From positions 1 to 35,383 of the forward strand of contig CAKZRR010000045.1 in the NCBI GenBank assembly GCA_937146805.1: a stretch of 35,383 nucleotides of DNA, written 5' to 3'. Source of the DNA: an uncultured Owenweeksia sp. (lineage in GTDB: Bacteria > Bacteroidota > Bacteroidia > Flavobacteriales > Schleiferiaceae). The position numbers and the translations under genes were made by a program. The notes under the pieces were generated by a model, which had not been told where the DNA came from, made no database searches, and saw only the letters and a list, made by a program, of their open reading frames with translations. Within the stretch, counting starts at the first letter, position 1. Each line of letters opens with the position of its first letter. Shown here one piece after another: positions 1 to 8,069 of this stretch.

Positions 1-69
1 TAGTTTCTAAGTAAACACCTTAGGCTTTTTCAAACCGATCGCTGGGGTTTAACCAAGCTAAACAACGGG
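1..69. repeat. Repeat A, copy 1 (intergenic, about 69 bp)
   Basis: This stretch matches 11074-11141 with 5 mismatches and one single-base gap by eye. It may extend beyond the left edge. It ends with GCTAAACAACGGG; the 10-mer GCTAAACAAC also occurs in copy 2 and in the palindrome at 16954-16971. In copy 1 the next bases are the apparent end of an IS3 remnant, while in copy 2 the sequence continues as GGGCTTTGCGG. No coding content is visible. Confidence 0.8.
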
Positions 70-71
70 GG

Positions 72-1085
72 TGGGGTACTACTTAAAATCGTCTTGGACG
101 AGATTGGGTTCACTTTAAGAACACTTGACTTTCAGCTTTTATTTAGCTAACCTGACCTCTTCCCTAATTTAGGACAAGCTATTTGTAGAGATTCCGTGCT
201 CTTTTCATTCAAAGATAAGAACTCATTGAGAGACATGTCTCCCAATGAGTTATGCGGTCTAAAATTGTTATAGTCTTCCTGCAAATGATCGAACTTTTTC
301 TGAGCATCGGCCAAGGTAAAGAACCCATTTACATTTAAACATTCATCTCGGAATGAACCATTGAAGCTCTCGATAAATGGGTTATCTGTCGGTTTTCCTG
401 GTCTTGAGAAGTCTAACTCCACCTTATTCTCATAATACCATTTATCAGGCGTCTTACTTATAAATTCACTCCCGTTATCCACCTTAATCCGCTCTGGTGA
501 ATGGCGACCATTGTTTGTAACTATATTCGATAACCTACTACATCACTCGCTTTTAACGACTTTTCTGCCTGGATAGCTAAGCATCTTCTACTGTGATTAC
601 CCACTACCGTTAAATCCTTAACTCGGCTGCCATTAAAGAGCTAATCCCTCACAAAATCCATGCTCCAGCACTCATTTAGTTTAGACGCTGTGCCTGCTGC
701 AGGTGACCGATGGGCAGCTGATCTATTACGTCTGGGGCGCTTGCTACGCAGGTTTACACCTTCTTCGCAATAGACGCGATAGACTCTTTTGTGGTTGTCC
801 ATAAATCCATCCCTCCGAAGCAAAATATAGATCCGCCAAAATCCATAACGAACTCTAGTTGCTGCGATCTCCTTCATGCGCATGCGTAAAAAGTCATCTC
901 CCCGACCGATAGATCGGTAATAAAAACGCTTCTTGAAAGAGATATCAATGAACAACTGCGATTGATGAAAACACAATACTCCATCCGTATTTTACCGACC
1001 ATTTCTCGCTTCTGAGCTGGTCTTAGTGCCTTTTTTGAAGTACATCTTGTAAAATCTGTTTAGTTGTTCTTTTACTTTTGATTAA
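72..1085 (-). mobile_element. Decayed IS3-family insertion sequence
   Basis: Minus-strand translation gives pieces of an IS3-type orfB transposase in three frames. The left boundary is placed at TGGGGTACTAC (from 72), because IS3-family ends usually begin with TG and because this point directly follows repeat A. No matching inverted end (GTAGTACCCCA) was found near 1060-1107, and orfA is missing, so the element is truncated on the right beside the next gene. It is very unlikely to move by itself. Confidence 0.7.
147..1060 (-). pseudogene. IS3 orfB transposase, broken by stops and frameshifts
   Basis: Reading the minus strand, the N-terminal part runs as ALRPAQKREMVGKIRMEYC near 1060-970. It changes frame near 970 to a stretch with RVRYGFWRIYILLRRDGF (helix-turn-helix region of orfB), and reaches CWSMDFVRD, where a TAG stop interrupts it near 640. 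A further segment (LFNGSRVKDLTVVGNHSRR) shifts frame again near 520 before VDNGSEF and NPFIESFNGSFRDECLN. The DDE residues are still visible (D in SMDFV, D in DNGSEF, E in IESFNG), but they lie in different frames. The last part (147-482) is an open fragment of 111 codons and would lack the first catalytic Asp. Assignment to IS3 is from motif recognition; the exact IS is not identified. Confidence 0.85.
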
Positions 1086-1107
1086 ATTTCAGTTTAAATC
1101 AATTTTG

Positions 1108-1860
1108 TTAAACACGTTCCAATGCTTTTATTTTATTGGAGTTTTTTCCTCGCTCACCTATTCTAATTATAAAGAAAACTACTTTTAGCAATACGCCATA
1201 TCTGGTAATTTTTTTAGAAAATGCTGCTATTTCTTGATCTCTTTCTTTAATTATATCATCCTTAACAGTTCCTTTTTTACCTACCAGTATATTAGCAAAT
1301 TTCCAAGCTCCATTTCGAGCTAATTTCATGCTAAAATCAATCGCAAAATCATCTGCCTTTTTAGCTAATTTTAAAAGTTTTAATAGGGTAGGCCAAATAG
1401 TGCTTAAGTCCTCTTGAATTTCAACTACTAAGGAAGAAAGTAGCTCATTTATTTTGTTAAAATCACCTTCTAAATTAGAGATGTTTTCTTTGGTAGATAT
1501 TTCAGCTGCAGCGATACCTAAATCTAAATTGATATGCGCATTCATTCCTAACAATAAATGCTGTAGTACTATAAAGTTTTTATTCTTGGCTGCCGTAAAA
1601 GCATTTAACCAAGACTGGGTAATAGGATTGCCTTTTTTATAATCATGGTAAGCCTTTAAATATCTATTGGCAAATAGCACATCTAGGCGCTCCATTCTTT
1701 TATCATCATCAAAATAACCGGTGTTTAGTTTATCCTTTACGGTAACGGTTACATTATGATATAAAGCGGCAAAGTAACCCAAGGGGTTTTCCTCTTTTTT
1801 GGTTTCGGTAATTACGTCTTCTAGTTGTTGTATTACTTCGGTTATGGTTTGGGCGCTCAT
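1108..1860 (-). CDS. Hypothetical protein, resembles the DUF5995 family
   Basis: A 250-residue, probably cytoplasmic protein with no signal peptide. It is largely alpha-helical by composition. The stretch MNAHINLDLGIAAAEI (about residues 105-120) followed by an acidic and Asn-rich segment recalls DUF5995 proteins, whose function is unknown to me; this is from memory and moderately sure. The C-terminal third is hydrophobic and basic (LLKVVFFIIRIGERGKNSNK), and may contact membrane. It stands alone on the minus strand, with the IS3 remnant directly beyond its 3' end and 93 bases to the next gene upstream. The start ATG at 1860 gives MSAQTITEVIQQLE; no in-frame upstream alternative was preferred. 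Confidence 0.8.
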   Translation of the reverse strand: MSAQTITEVIQQLEDVITETKKEENPLGYFAALYHNVTVTVKDKLNTGYFDDDKRMERLDVLFANRYLKAYHDYKKGNPITQSWLNAFTAAKNKNFIVLQHLLLGMNAHINLDLGIAAAEISTKENISNLEGDFNKINELLSSLVVEIQEDLSTIWPTLLKLLKLAKKADDFAIDFSMKLARNGAWKFANILVGKKGTVKDDIIKERDQEIAAFSKKITRYGVLLKVVFFIIRIGERGKNSNKIKALERV

Positions 1861-1953
1861 TTTTATTTAATGGTCTTTAAGAAGTTGTTTGTTGTTAATA
1901 GTTTAGTTATCAGAGGGCTATATTTCTAAACATTAGTTTGTTTTTGGTGGTAA

Positions 1954-2670
1954 TCATTGTTGCCTACCGTTTTCTCGTTCTATCATTTGAGATACAACGG
2001 ATACTTTTTCGGCATATTCCTTATCAACTTCATCTGTTCTAAAAAACTCCTTTTCAAGATCAATTAAAAGTCCATTTTGGTTTAAGAAGTCTTTAATTTC
2101 TTTTTCATATACCTTGTCTTTAAGTTTTAGTCCTTTGTTTATTAAATCAGTTCCGTTGTAATAGAAGAAGATCACAAAATTCTTTAATCTGTTTTCATTT
2201 TTTGACAAGTCCCAAAGATTCAATAAATCTCTAGGTTCAAAGAAATAAGAGTAATATTCAAGGTCATCAATCGCAATATCAGAATTTGCGCTTCCAATAA
2301 AGCAGTTCCAATCTGCCAATATGAATTTTCTAATTGCTTCAATCTCCTTTTCGTCCCAAGACTCCCATTTTGCGTATTCTAGTTTAGCTGTGATTTCATA
2401 AAGCCCAATTAAACCTTTACTTTTTTTTTGATTATGAACCTCAAAAACTCTTGGTAAGAAATGTTTATAATGTTCTGTTTCGCCCCAAGTATAGAGAGCA
2501 CTTCCGTGATAGGAACTAAAATCGTCTTCTTCGAGTTCTCTTAGTTTTTTTGAAGCAAGTTTTTTAACATCATCTTCATCAATACAGCCACAGTCACAAT
2601 AATGCATATTGGAAGTAGAGTATTTGGAAAATACTGAGTACAAGTTCTCTATTGCTTCTTCTATTTTCAT
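1954..2670 (-). CDS. Hypothetical protein with N-terminal CDCGC cysteine cluster
   Basis: A 238-residue acidic protein that I do not recognise. Near the N-terminus (about residues 24-29) is YCDCGCIDEDDV, three cysteines in five residues, followed by a conserved-looking block HGSALYTWGETEHYKHFLPRV (about 55-75) with several His. A metal-binding site is possible but unproven. There is no signal peptide or membrane segment, so it is probably cytoplasmic. The gene is isolated from its neighbours by 93 and about 150 bases. Its AT-rich composition and lone position resemble the accessory genes further right, but no repeat A, B or C flanks it. Confidence 0.8.
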   Translation of the reverse strand: MKIEEAIENLYSVFSKYSTSNMHYCDCGCIDEDDVKKLASKKLRELEEDDFSSYHGSALYTWGETEHYKHFLPRVFEVHNQKKSKGLIGLYEITAKLEYAKWESWDEKEIEAIRKFILADWNCFIGSANSDIAIDDLEYYSYFFEPRDLLNLWDLSKNENRLKNFVIFFYYNGTDLINKGLKLKDKVYEKEIKDFLNQNGLLIDLEKEFFRTDEVDKEYAEKVSVVSQMIERENGRQQ

Positions 2671-2790
2671 TCCAATAGTTGCTAGCGATACGCCCTACAA
2701 GTATAATAAATTATAGGCCTTTAAATGAACTTTATTTTAGGAGCCTTTGCATTTGAAAACAAATTAGGTGGCAAACCCAAGAGCATTCAA

Positions 2791-2798
2791 TATTTTTG
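2791..2798 (+). promoter_or_regulatory. Bacteroidota -7 element (TAnnTTTG) for lplA
   Basis: TATTTTTG matches TAnnTTTG exactly and lies 24 bases before the ATG at 2823. No convincing TTTG -33 box is seen at the usual distance. If real, it places the transcript start just inside the longer open frame that begins with TTG at 2796, and so favours the ATG at 2823. Confidence 0.4.
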
Positions 2799-2822
2799 CC
2801 GCTCCAAAAAATTATTAGATCC

Positions 2823-3812
2823 ATGCTTTGTATCGATCATCCTCATACCGAGGCCTATTTTAACTTGGCGCTTGAAGAGTATTTGCTTAAAAATAAGGAA
2901 GAAAACATCTTTATGCTTTGGCGAAACAACAACGCCATTATAGTGGGTAAGCATCAAAATACCCTGGCCGAAATAAATACCGAAAACGTAAAAGAACGCG
3001 AAATTAAAGTAGTGCGTAGGCTTACAGGTGGTGGTGCGGTGTACCATGATTTGGGAAATCTCAATTTCACGTTTATTATGGGATATGATGAAGATCAAGC
3101 CCAAATAGACTTTAAAAAATACACCCAACCCATTATAGATGTAATGGCCGATTTGGGGATAAAGGCTGAGTTTAGCGGTAGAAACGATTTGTTAATAGAC
3201 GGGAAAAAATTCTCTGGAAATGCAGAACATATCTACCATCAAAAAAAGCGTGTGTTACACCACGGCACCTTACTCTTTGCCTCCGAAATCACGGATATTT
3301 CTAACGCTCTCAACGTAAATCCACTAAAATTTGAAGGCAAGGCTATGAAATCGGTCCGCAGTCGGGTTACCAATATTTCAAGCCATTTGCCACAGCCCTT
3401 AAGTGTTGAAGAGTTTAGAACCAAGGTAATGGCGCATATTGTGGCCACCAATGCTGATACTAAGCCCTACCAATTAGATACGGAAGAATTAAACGCGGTG
3501 CAAGAACTGGCCACTGAGAAGTACGAAACCTGGGATTGGAATTACGGTTACTCACCCAAATACGGACTTAAAAATGGTATTAAAACCGAAGGCGGCCATG
3601 TAGAAGTACATTTTAATGTGGCCAAGGGTTTGATTAGCGGAGTAAATATTTACGGTGACTTTTTTGTAAATAAGGATATTGATTCTCTAAAAGAGGCTTT
3701 GGTGGGCGTGGCGCATCGAGAGGCCGCCATTGAAGAGAAATTAACGCAAATGGAAGCAGCCAGCTACTTTAATAATATTAGCGTGCAAGATTTGGTAAAG
3801 GCCTTTTTCTAA
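2823..3812 (+). CDS. lplA: Lipoate-protein ligase A
   Basis: Ligates lipoic acid to lipoyl domains of 2-oxoacid dehydrogenases and the glycine cleavage H protein, using ATP to form lipoyl-AMP; cytoplasmic. The 329-residue protein starts MLCIDHPHTEAYFNLALEEYL, as relatives do. It carries the family signature RRLTGGGAVYHDLGN (about 65-79), the adenylate-binding lysine segment DGKKFSGNA (about 126-134, lysine probably K129), HHGTLLF (about 146-152), and a C-terminal accessory domain with GGHVEVHFNVAKGLI. I chose ATG 2823 over TTG 2796 because nine extra residues have no family counterpart and a promoter element overlaps the TTG. The cyclophilin gene follows 9 bases after the stop, suggesting co-transcription. 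Confidence 0.93.
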   Translation: MLCIDHPHTEAYFNLALEEYLLKNKEENIFMLWRNNNAIIVGKHQNTLAEINTENVKEREIKVVRRLTGGGAVYHDLGNLNFTFIMGYDEDQAQIDFKKYTQPIIDVMADLGIKAEFSGRNDLLIDGKKFSGNAEHIYHQKKRVLHHGTLLFASEITDISNALNVNPLKFEGKAMKSVRSRVTNISSHLPQPLSVEEFRTKVMAHIVATNADTKPYQLDTEELNAVQELATEKYETWDWNYGYSPKYGLKNGIKTEGGHVEVHFNVAKGLISGVNIYGDFFVNKDIDSLKEALVGVAHREAAIEEKLTQMEAASYFNNISVQDLVKAFF

Positions 3813-3821
3813 AGCGCAGCA

Positions 3822-4637
3822 ATGGTTGAAACTAAAGCCCCCAAACCCCTTATTCATCTGCTAAAACCTTGGCGGTTTATGTGTTTGGGCTTTCTTTTTT
3901 CGGCTATTGCTGGATGTAATACAGCACCGCAACAAGATCTAACTACCGAAAAACCCAGTGCTTCCACAAGCGATGCGGTGGAAATTTATCAACCGCCCAA
4001 GGGTGGTCTTACAGATGAATTGGCACCTTCCTTTTTAACCAAATTTGGAAAAACACAGCCTAAGAATGAGGTGATTATTAGTACTGCTATGGGCGATATT
4101 ACCATAAGGTTGTATCATAATACCCCTTTGCATCGTGCCAACTTTTTGTTTTTAACCCAGCAAAATTATTATACCAATACTTGGTTTTACCGAGTGTCGG
4201 AAGGGCATGTGATACAAGCAGGCCACACCGATGAAAGCGAAACTTTAAAAAAACGTTACGCCATTGGTAAGTATCGTATTCCGGCCGAAATTAAAGAAGG
4301 AAACTGGCATAAATATGGCGCGGTGGCGGCCGCTAGAAGCTATAAAAACAATCCCCATAAACTAACCGACCCTTTTGAGTTTTATATAGTACTGGGCAAA
4401 AAATACAGTGCAGTACAACTAAACCTTTTGGCTGATAAACACAACTTTAACCTAAGTGCCTCTCAAAAAGAACTGTACAGCAATCAAGTTGGTTCACCCC
4501 ATTTAGACGGACAACATACCGTTTTTGGTGAAGTAATTTCGGGAATGGACGTAGTCGAAAAAATTAGCCGTGTACCCGTTGATGAAGGTGAGTGGCCTTT
4601 AGATGATATCCCGATTAAGGTGTATGTAAAACCTTAA
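3822..4637 (+). CDS. Cyclophilin-type peptidyl-prolyl isomerase, lipoprotein
   Basis: A 271-residue protein predicted to assist protein folding in the periplasm or at the outer membrane by prolyl cis-trans isomerisation. Residues 1-32 form a long lipoprotein signal: a basic n-region (KPWRF), a hydrophobic stretch, and the lipobox IAGC with Cys32. The cyclophilin domain spans about 83-270, with VIISTAMGDITIRLYHNTPL, NYYTNTWFYRV, and HTVFGEVISGMDVVEKI. It contains an insertion rich in Lys and Tyr between the strands (about 140-215). It follows lplA by 9 bases; no functional link is implied. Its 3' end faces a convergent gene only 3 bases away. The start could also be the internal Met20, which would shorten only the n-region. 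Confidence 0.9.
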   Translation: MVETKAPKPLIHLLKPWRFMCLGFLFSAIAGCNTAPQQDLTTEKPSASTSDAVEIYQPPKGGLTDELAPSFLTKFGKTQPKNEVIISTAMGDITIRLYHNTPLHRANFLFLTQQNYYTNTWFYRVSEGHVIQAGHTDESETLKKRYAIGKYRIPAEIKEGNWHKYGAVAAARSYKNNPHKLTDPFEFYIVLGKKYSAVQLNLLADKHNFNLSASQKELYSNQVGSPHLDGQHTVFGEVISGMDVVEKISRVPVDEGEWPLDDIPIKVYVKP

Positions 4638-4640
4638 AGT

Positions 4641-5243
4641 TTAGTGTTCCTTTTTTGGTTTTAATACACCTGCTTCAATGGCAATATCTAAGTAATTTTC
4701 GCTGGGTGGAACGGGGCAAGAATAACGATCGTTGTAAGCACAATAGGGATTGTACGCTTTATTGAAGTTTATAAATAGACTATCCGTAGCTACTGAATGA
4801 ATCTCAATATAACGGCCACCACTGTAACTTTTAGAACCGTTACTGGCATCCATAAACGGAATAAATAGATAGTCCTCATAGCCCGGTCTTTTTAGCAATC
4901 TTAAATTTTGGTACACCGCCAAGCTAAAGGTGTCTTCATCTATCGTAAAACTAGCCATGGCGTACTGCCTATAATCGGCTAGCCTATCTGTTGAGGTCTT
5001 CATTTTAAAAGGTTTGCTTTCAGGTGTTAGCTCCAATTGAGCCCAAACACCAAATTTTTCATTAATCGGAAAAAAGGGAAGTCCTGTAAATTCTTTTCTA
5101 TCGCTAGGCTTTAATGGTGAACTAGCCGAATCGGCAAAATCCATATTCATTTCCGCTTGCCAATCTTCTGCTTCTATGCGCGTGTTTTGGGCGTAAGCAG
5201 TTAAGTTTAAAAGTAAAAATAATAGTAAGGTACCTCTTAGCAT
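4641..5243 (-). CDS. Secreted DUF1684 protein
   Basis: A 200-residue protein with an N-terminal signal peptide (MLRGTLLLFLLLNLTAYAQ, cut after AYA). The mature part shows the DUF1684 hallmarks: GRYIEIHS, then FNKAYNPYCAYN and YSCPVPPSENYLDIAIEAG near the C-terminus. The family is widespread in Bacteroidota and Actinobacteria, and its biochemical role is not established to my knowledge; two conserved Cys lie in the motif. It is probably periplasmic. The gene converges on the cyclophilin lipoprotein with a 3-base gap, where TAAAACC (4627-4633) and GGTTTTA (4657-4663) could pair as a weak shared hairpin. Confidence 0.88.
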   Translation of the reverse strand: MLRGTLLLFLLLNLTAYAQNTRIEAEDWQAEMNMDFADSASSPLKPSDRKEFTGLPFFPINEKFGVWAQLELTPESKPFKMKTSTDRLADYRQYAMASFTIDEDTFSLAVYQNLRLLKRPGYEDYLFIPFMDASNGSKSYSGGRYIEIHSVATDSLFINFNKAYNPYCAYNDRYSCPVPPSENYLDIAIEAGVLKPKKEH

Positions 5244-5388
5244 AGCGTAGTGTTTCGTTACAAACTAAAGCCGAAAATAAGCTAATAATTTGCTCTTACC
5301 TCTAAGCAGGTAAAACAATACTTATTACCTACTAACTGTGGCCTGATTTATGCGCTTATTTTTAGATTGTATTTTATAGAAATAGGTT

Positions 5389-5418
5389 TTTGCTAATAGG
5401 GGTTTTATGGCATATTTG
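5389..5418 (+). promoter_or_regulatory. Promoter of the TonB-dependent receptor gene
   Basis: TTTG at 5389-5392, an 18-base spacer, then CATATTTG at 5411-5418, which matches the Bacteroidota -7 consensus TAnnTTTG in all but the first base. It lies 86 bases before the TTG start at 5505, leaving a leader of about 80 bases. Confidence 0.45.
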
Positions 5419-5504
5419 CAGCTTATTAAAGGCATATCCAAAAGAAAAAAAGGTGATGCTAGACGGTTAATTGCGGTGCCAATAATTATTTAAAATAAAG
5501 CATA

Positions 5505-7910
5505 TTGAAAAAAATAATAGTGTGGTGTTGGTTAGTACTTTTAAGCTTTTCGCTTGGAGCACAAACCATTACCATAAAGGATAAAGAGAACTTAGAGCCT
5601 TTGGAGATGGTAAGTATTGTAAGTGAAAGTACAGATGCTTACGCCATAACCAATGCGCAAGGGCAGGCAAGCTTGGCCGATTTCTCAAAATCTGATAGAT
5701 TGGTGTTTTACACCATTGGTTATAAAAAACAGATTAAAACTTACAGCGAATTAGCTTCCTTAAACTTTGAGCTTTTATTAGAGCCAACTAATTTAAGTTT
5801 AGAAGAAGTGGTGGTCTCGGCCACGGGTTGGAGAGAAAGTACAGGTAATGTACCTTTTAAAATAATGTCTATTTCGGCCAAAGAGGTGGCCTTGCAAAAC
5901 CCACAAACAGCAGCAGATTTGTTAGGAGTATCTGGGAAAGTATATGTCCAAAAAAGCCAACAGGGTGGCGGCAGCCCTATGATTAGAGGTTTTGCAACCA
6001 ACCGGTTGCTTTATACCATTGATGGGGTACGTATGAATACGGCTATTTTTAGAGGTGGAAACGTGCAAAACGTAATTAGTTTAGATCCCTTTGCCATGCA
6101 AAATACAGAGGTGCTTTTTGGCCCCGGATCTGTTATCTACGGAAGTGATGCCATTGGAGGCGTTATGAGTTTTAAAACACTTACACCACAATTTTCGTTA
6201 AACGATAAACCCTTGGTAACGGGTAAATCACTTTTTAGATACTCATCGGCCAACCAAGAAAAAACAGGGCACTTTGATGTAAATGTAGGTTGGAAAAAGT
6301 GGGCTTTGGTAACCAGCGCCAGCTCTTGGGATTATAATCACTTAAAACAGGGAAGCCATGGGCCGGATGAATACCTAAAGTCCTATTACGTGCAGCGTAC
6401 AGATAGTGTGGATAGAGTAGTGCAACAGGACGATCCATTGCTTCAAATACCAACGGCTTATTCGCAAATTAACTTTATGCAAAAGTTACGTTTTTCGCCT
6501 AGCAAAAAGTGGAATTTTGAATATGGCTTTCATCTTTCCGAAACATCGCCATACGGCAGATACGATAGGCATAACCGAGTACGCAGCGGTACGGCTCGCT
6601 ATGCGGAGTGGAACTACGGCCCACAAAAGTGGTTGATGAATAATTTAGCGGTACGCCACACCGGCAAAAGCAAAATATACGATCAAGTTACACTTAGGTT
6701 GGCGCAACAAACCTTTGGCGAAAGCCGAGTGGATAGATCCTTAAATAAAAATGGACGAAGTGTGCGGGCGGAAGAAGTACAGGCGTACTCAGCTAATTTG
6801 AATTTCATTAAAAGTCAGAAAAAGCGCGGGAAACTTTTTTACGGGTTAGAGTTTGTGCGCAATGAGGTGTTATCTACCGGAAGGGAGGAAGACATTGTAA
6901 CAGGGCTTACTACAGTGGGGCCAAGTCGTTACCCTCAATCAGATTGGAACACCATGGCGGCCTATGTAAATCAGGAGTTTAAAGCTTCTGAAAGAATGAC
7001 AATACAGGGCGGCTTGCGCTACAGCTATTTTAAGATGAATGCGGATTTTGATACCACTATTTACCCGTTTCCATTTACTGAGGCTTCTATTGAAAATGGC
7101 GCGCTAACAGGCAGTTTGGGTTTGGTATTTCGTCCCACCGAAAAGTGGGTGCTTAATGCCAATTTTGGAACGGCTTACCGTTCACCCAATGTAGATGACA
7201 TGGGTAAGGTGTTTGACTCAGAACCCGGTGCAGTGGTAGTTCCCAATCCTAATTTAAAGGCCGAGTATGCTTATAATTTTGATGTAGGTATTGCCAAGGT
7301 TTTTGCCGATTTATTAAAGATTGATGTAACGGGTTACTATACGGTATTGCAAAATGCCTTGGTAAATCGCAACTTTAGTTTAAACGGGCAAGACAGCCTA
7401 CTGTATGATGGAAGAATGAGTAGGGTGCAGGCTTTACAAAATGCGGCTATTGCTACAGTGTATGGCTTGCAAGCAGGGTTGGAGTTAAGTTTACCGAGCG
7501 GTTTTCGTTTTTCAACGGATGTAAATTACCAAGTTGGCGAAGAGGAATTGGACGATGGAAGTAAAAGTCCATCACGCCATGCCGCTCCATTTTTTGGAAC
7601 CTCAAGGTTGAGTTTTAAAGTGGATAAGCTGCATTTACAGTTGTACAGTAATTACCAAGGCGAAAGAGCCTATAAAGATTTGGCCGTAAGCGAGCAAGCC
7701 AAGGATGAGATTTACGCCAAGGATATGGACGGAAACAATTATGCGCCCAGTTGGTACACTCTTAACTTTAAGGCAATGTATCATTTTAGCAAACACTTTA
7801 CCGTTACGGCTGGTATCGAAAATATTACCGATCAGCGCTATCGTACCTACAGTTCAGGTGTTTCGGCACCAGGCAAAAACTTTGTAATGGCCTTACGGGC
7901 TAATTTTTAG
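5505..7910 (+). CDS. TonB-dependent outer membrane receptor (haem/siderophore-type plug)
   Basis: An 801-residue outer membrane active transporter driven by TonB-ExbBD. Order: signal peptide 1-19 (ends SLGAQ); carboxypeptidase-regulatory-like beta domain about 20-95, typical of Bacteroidota; plug about 105-230 with SPMIRGFATNRLLYTIDGVR and VLFGPGSVIYGSDAIGGVM; then a 22-strand barrel ending in aromatic F (LRANF). The plug wording resembles haemin/lactoferrin receptor families, but substrate cannot be fixed from sequence; no SusD partner is adjacent, which argues against a glycan SusCD system. The start is TTG: it is the only start giving the complete signal peptide MKKIIVWCWLVLLSFSLGAQ. A TonB-C-terminal-like protein follows 160 bases downstream. 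Confidence 0.92.
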   Translation: MKKIIVWCWLVLLSFSLGAQTITIKDKENLEPLEMVSIVSESTDAYAITNAQGQASLADFSKSDRLVFYTIGYKKQIKTYSELASLNFELLLEPTNLSLEEVVVSATGWRESTGNVPFKIMSISAKEVALQNPQTAADLLGVSGKVYVQKSQQGGGSPMIRGFATNRLLYTIDGVRMNTAIFRGGNVQNVISLDPFAMQNTEVLFGPGSVIYGSDAIGGVMSFKTLTPQFSLNDKPLVTGKSLFRYSSANQEKTGHFDVNVGWKKWALVTSASSWDYNHLKQGSHGPDEYLKSYYVQRTDSVDRVVQQDDPLLQIPTAYSQINFMQKLRFSPSKKWNFEYGFHLSETSPYGRYDRHNRVRSGTARYAEWNYGPQKWLMNNLAVRHTGKSKIYDQVTLRLAQQTFGESRVDRSLNKNGRSVRAEEVQAYSANLNFIKSQKKRGKLFYGLEFVRNEVLSTGREEDIVTGLTTVGPSRYPQSDWNTMAAYVNQEFKASERMTIQGGLRYSYFKMNADFDTTIYPFPFTEASIENGALTGSLGLVFRPTEKWVLNANFGTAYRSPNVDDMGKVFDSEPGAVVVPNPNLKAEYAYNFDVGIAKVFADLLKIDVTGYYTVLQNALVNRNFSLNGQDSLLYDGRMSRVQALQNAAIATVYGLQAGLELSLPSGFRFSTDVNYQVGEEELDDGSKSPSRHAAPFFGTSRLSFKVDKLHLQLYSNYQGERAYKDLAVSEQAKDEIYAKDMDGNNYAPSWYTLNFKAMYHFSKHFTVTAGIENITDQRYRTYSSGVSAPGKNFVMALRANF

Positions 7911-7918
7911 TCATTATA

Positions 7919-7946
7919 AGCCTATTATTAGTAGGTCTTTTTTATT
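7919..7946 (+). terminator. Probable intrinsic terminator after the receptor gene
   Basis: CCTATTATTAGTAGG at 7921-7935 folds into a stem of about six pairs (one G-T) with a three-base loop and is followed directly by TCTTTTTTATT. It lies 8 bases past the receptor stop. The stem is short, so it may be inefficient. Confidence 0.5.
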
Positions 7947-8009
7947 GCGGGGTTTCTTTTTGATAATGTTAAAAAAATATTAGTTGTTGGTTTTTAACAT
8001 TTTATAGGC

Positions 8010-8039
8010 TTTTTATCGAGTGCCTAATATCTATATTTG
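8010..8039 (+). promoter_or_regulatory. Promoter of the TonB-like gene
   Basis: TATATTTG at 8032-8039 matches TAnnTTTG exactly, 30 bases before the ATG at 8070. A T-rich box (TTTT at 8010-8013) stands 18 bases upstream in place of TTTG. With the terminator at 7919-7946, this suggests the gene is transcribed separately from the receptor. Confidence 0.5.
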
Positions 8040-8069
8040 AAAATAGATTAACCAAATAAAATAGAGGAC

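Noticed and set aside
2796-2822. TTG at 2796 as start of lplA
   Set aside because: The added residues have no counterpart in LplA relatives and a TAnnTTTG element overlaps the codon; ATG 2823 is preferred.
4627-4663. TAAAACC/GGTTTTA as a bidirectional terminator between the convergent genes
   Set aside because: The loop is 23 bases and the stem has only two G-C pairs; too weak to list as a feature.
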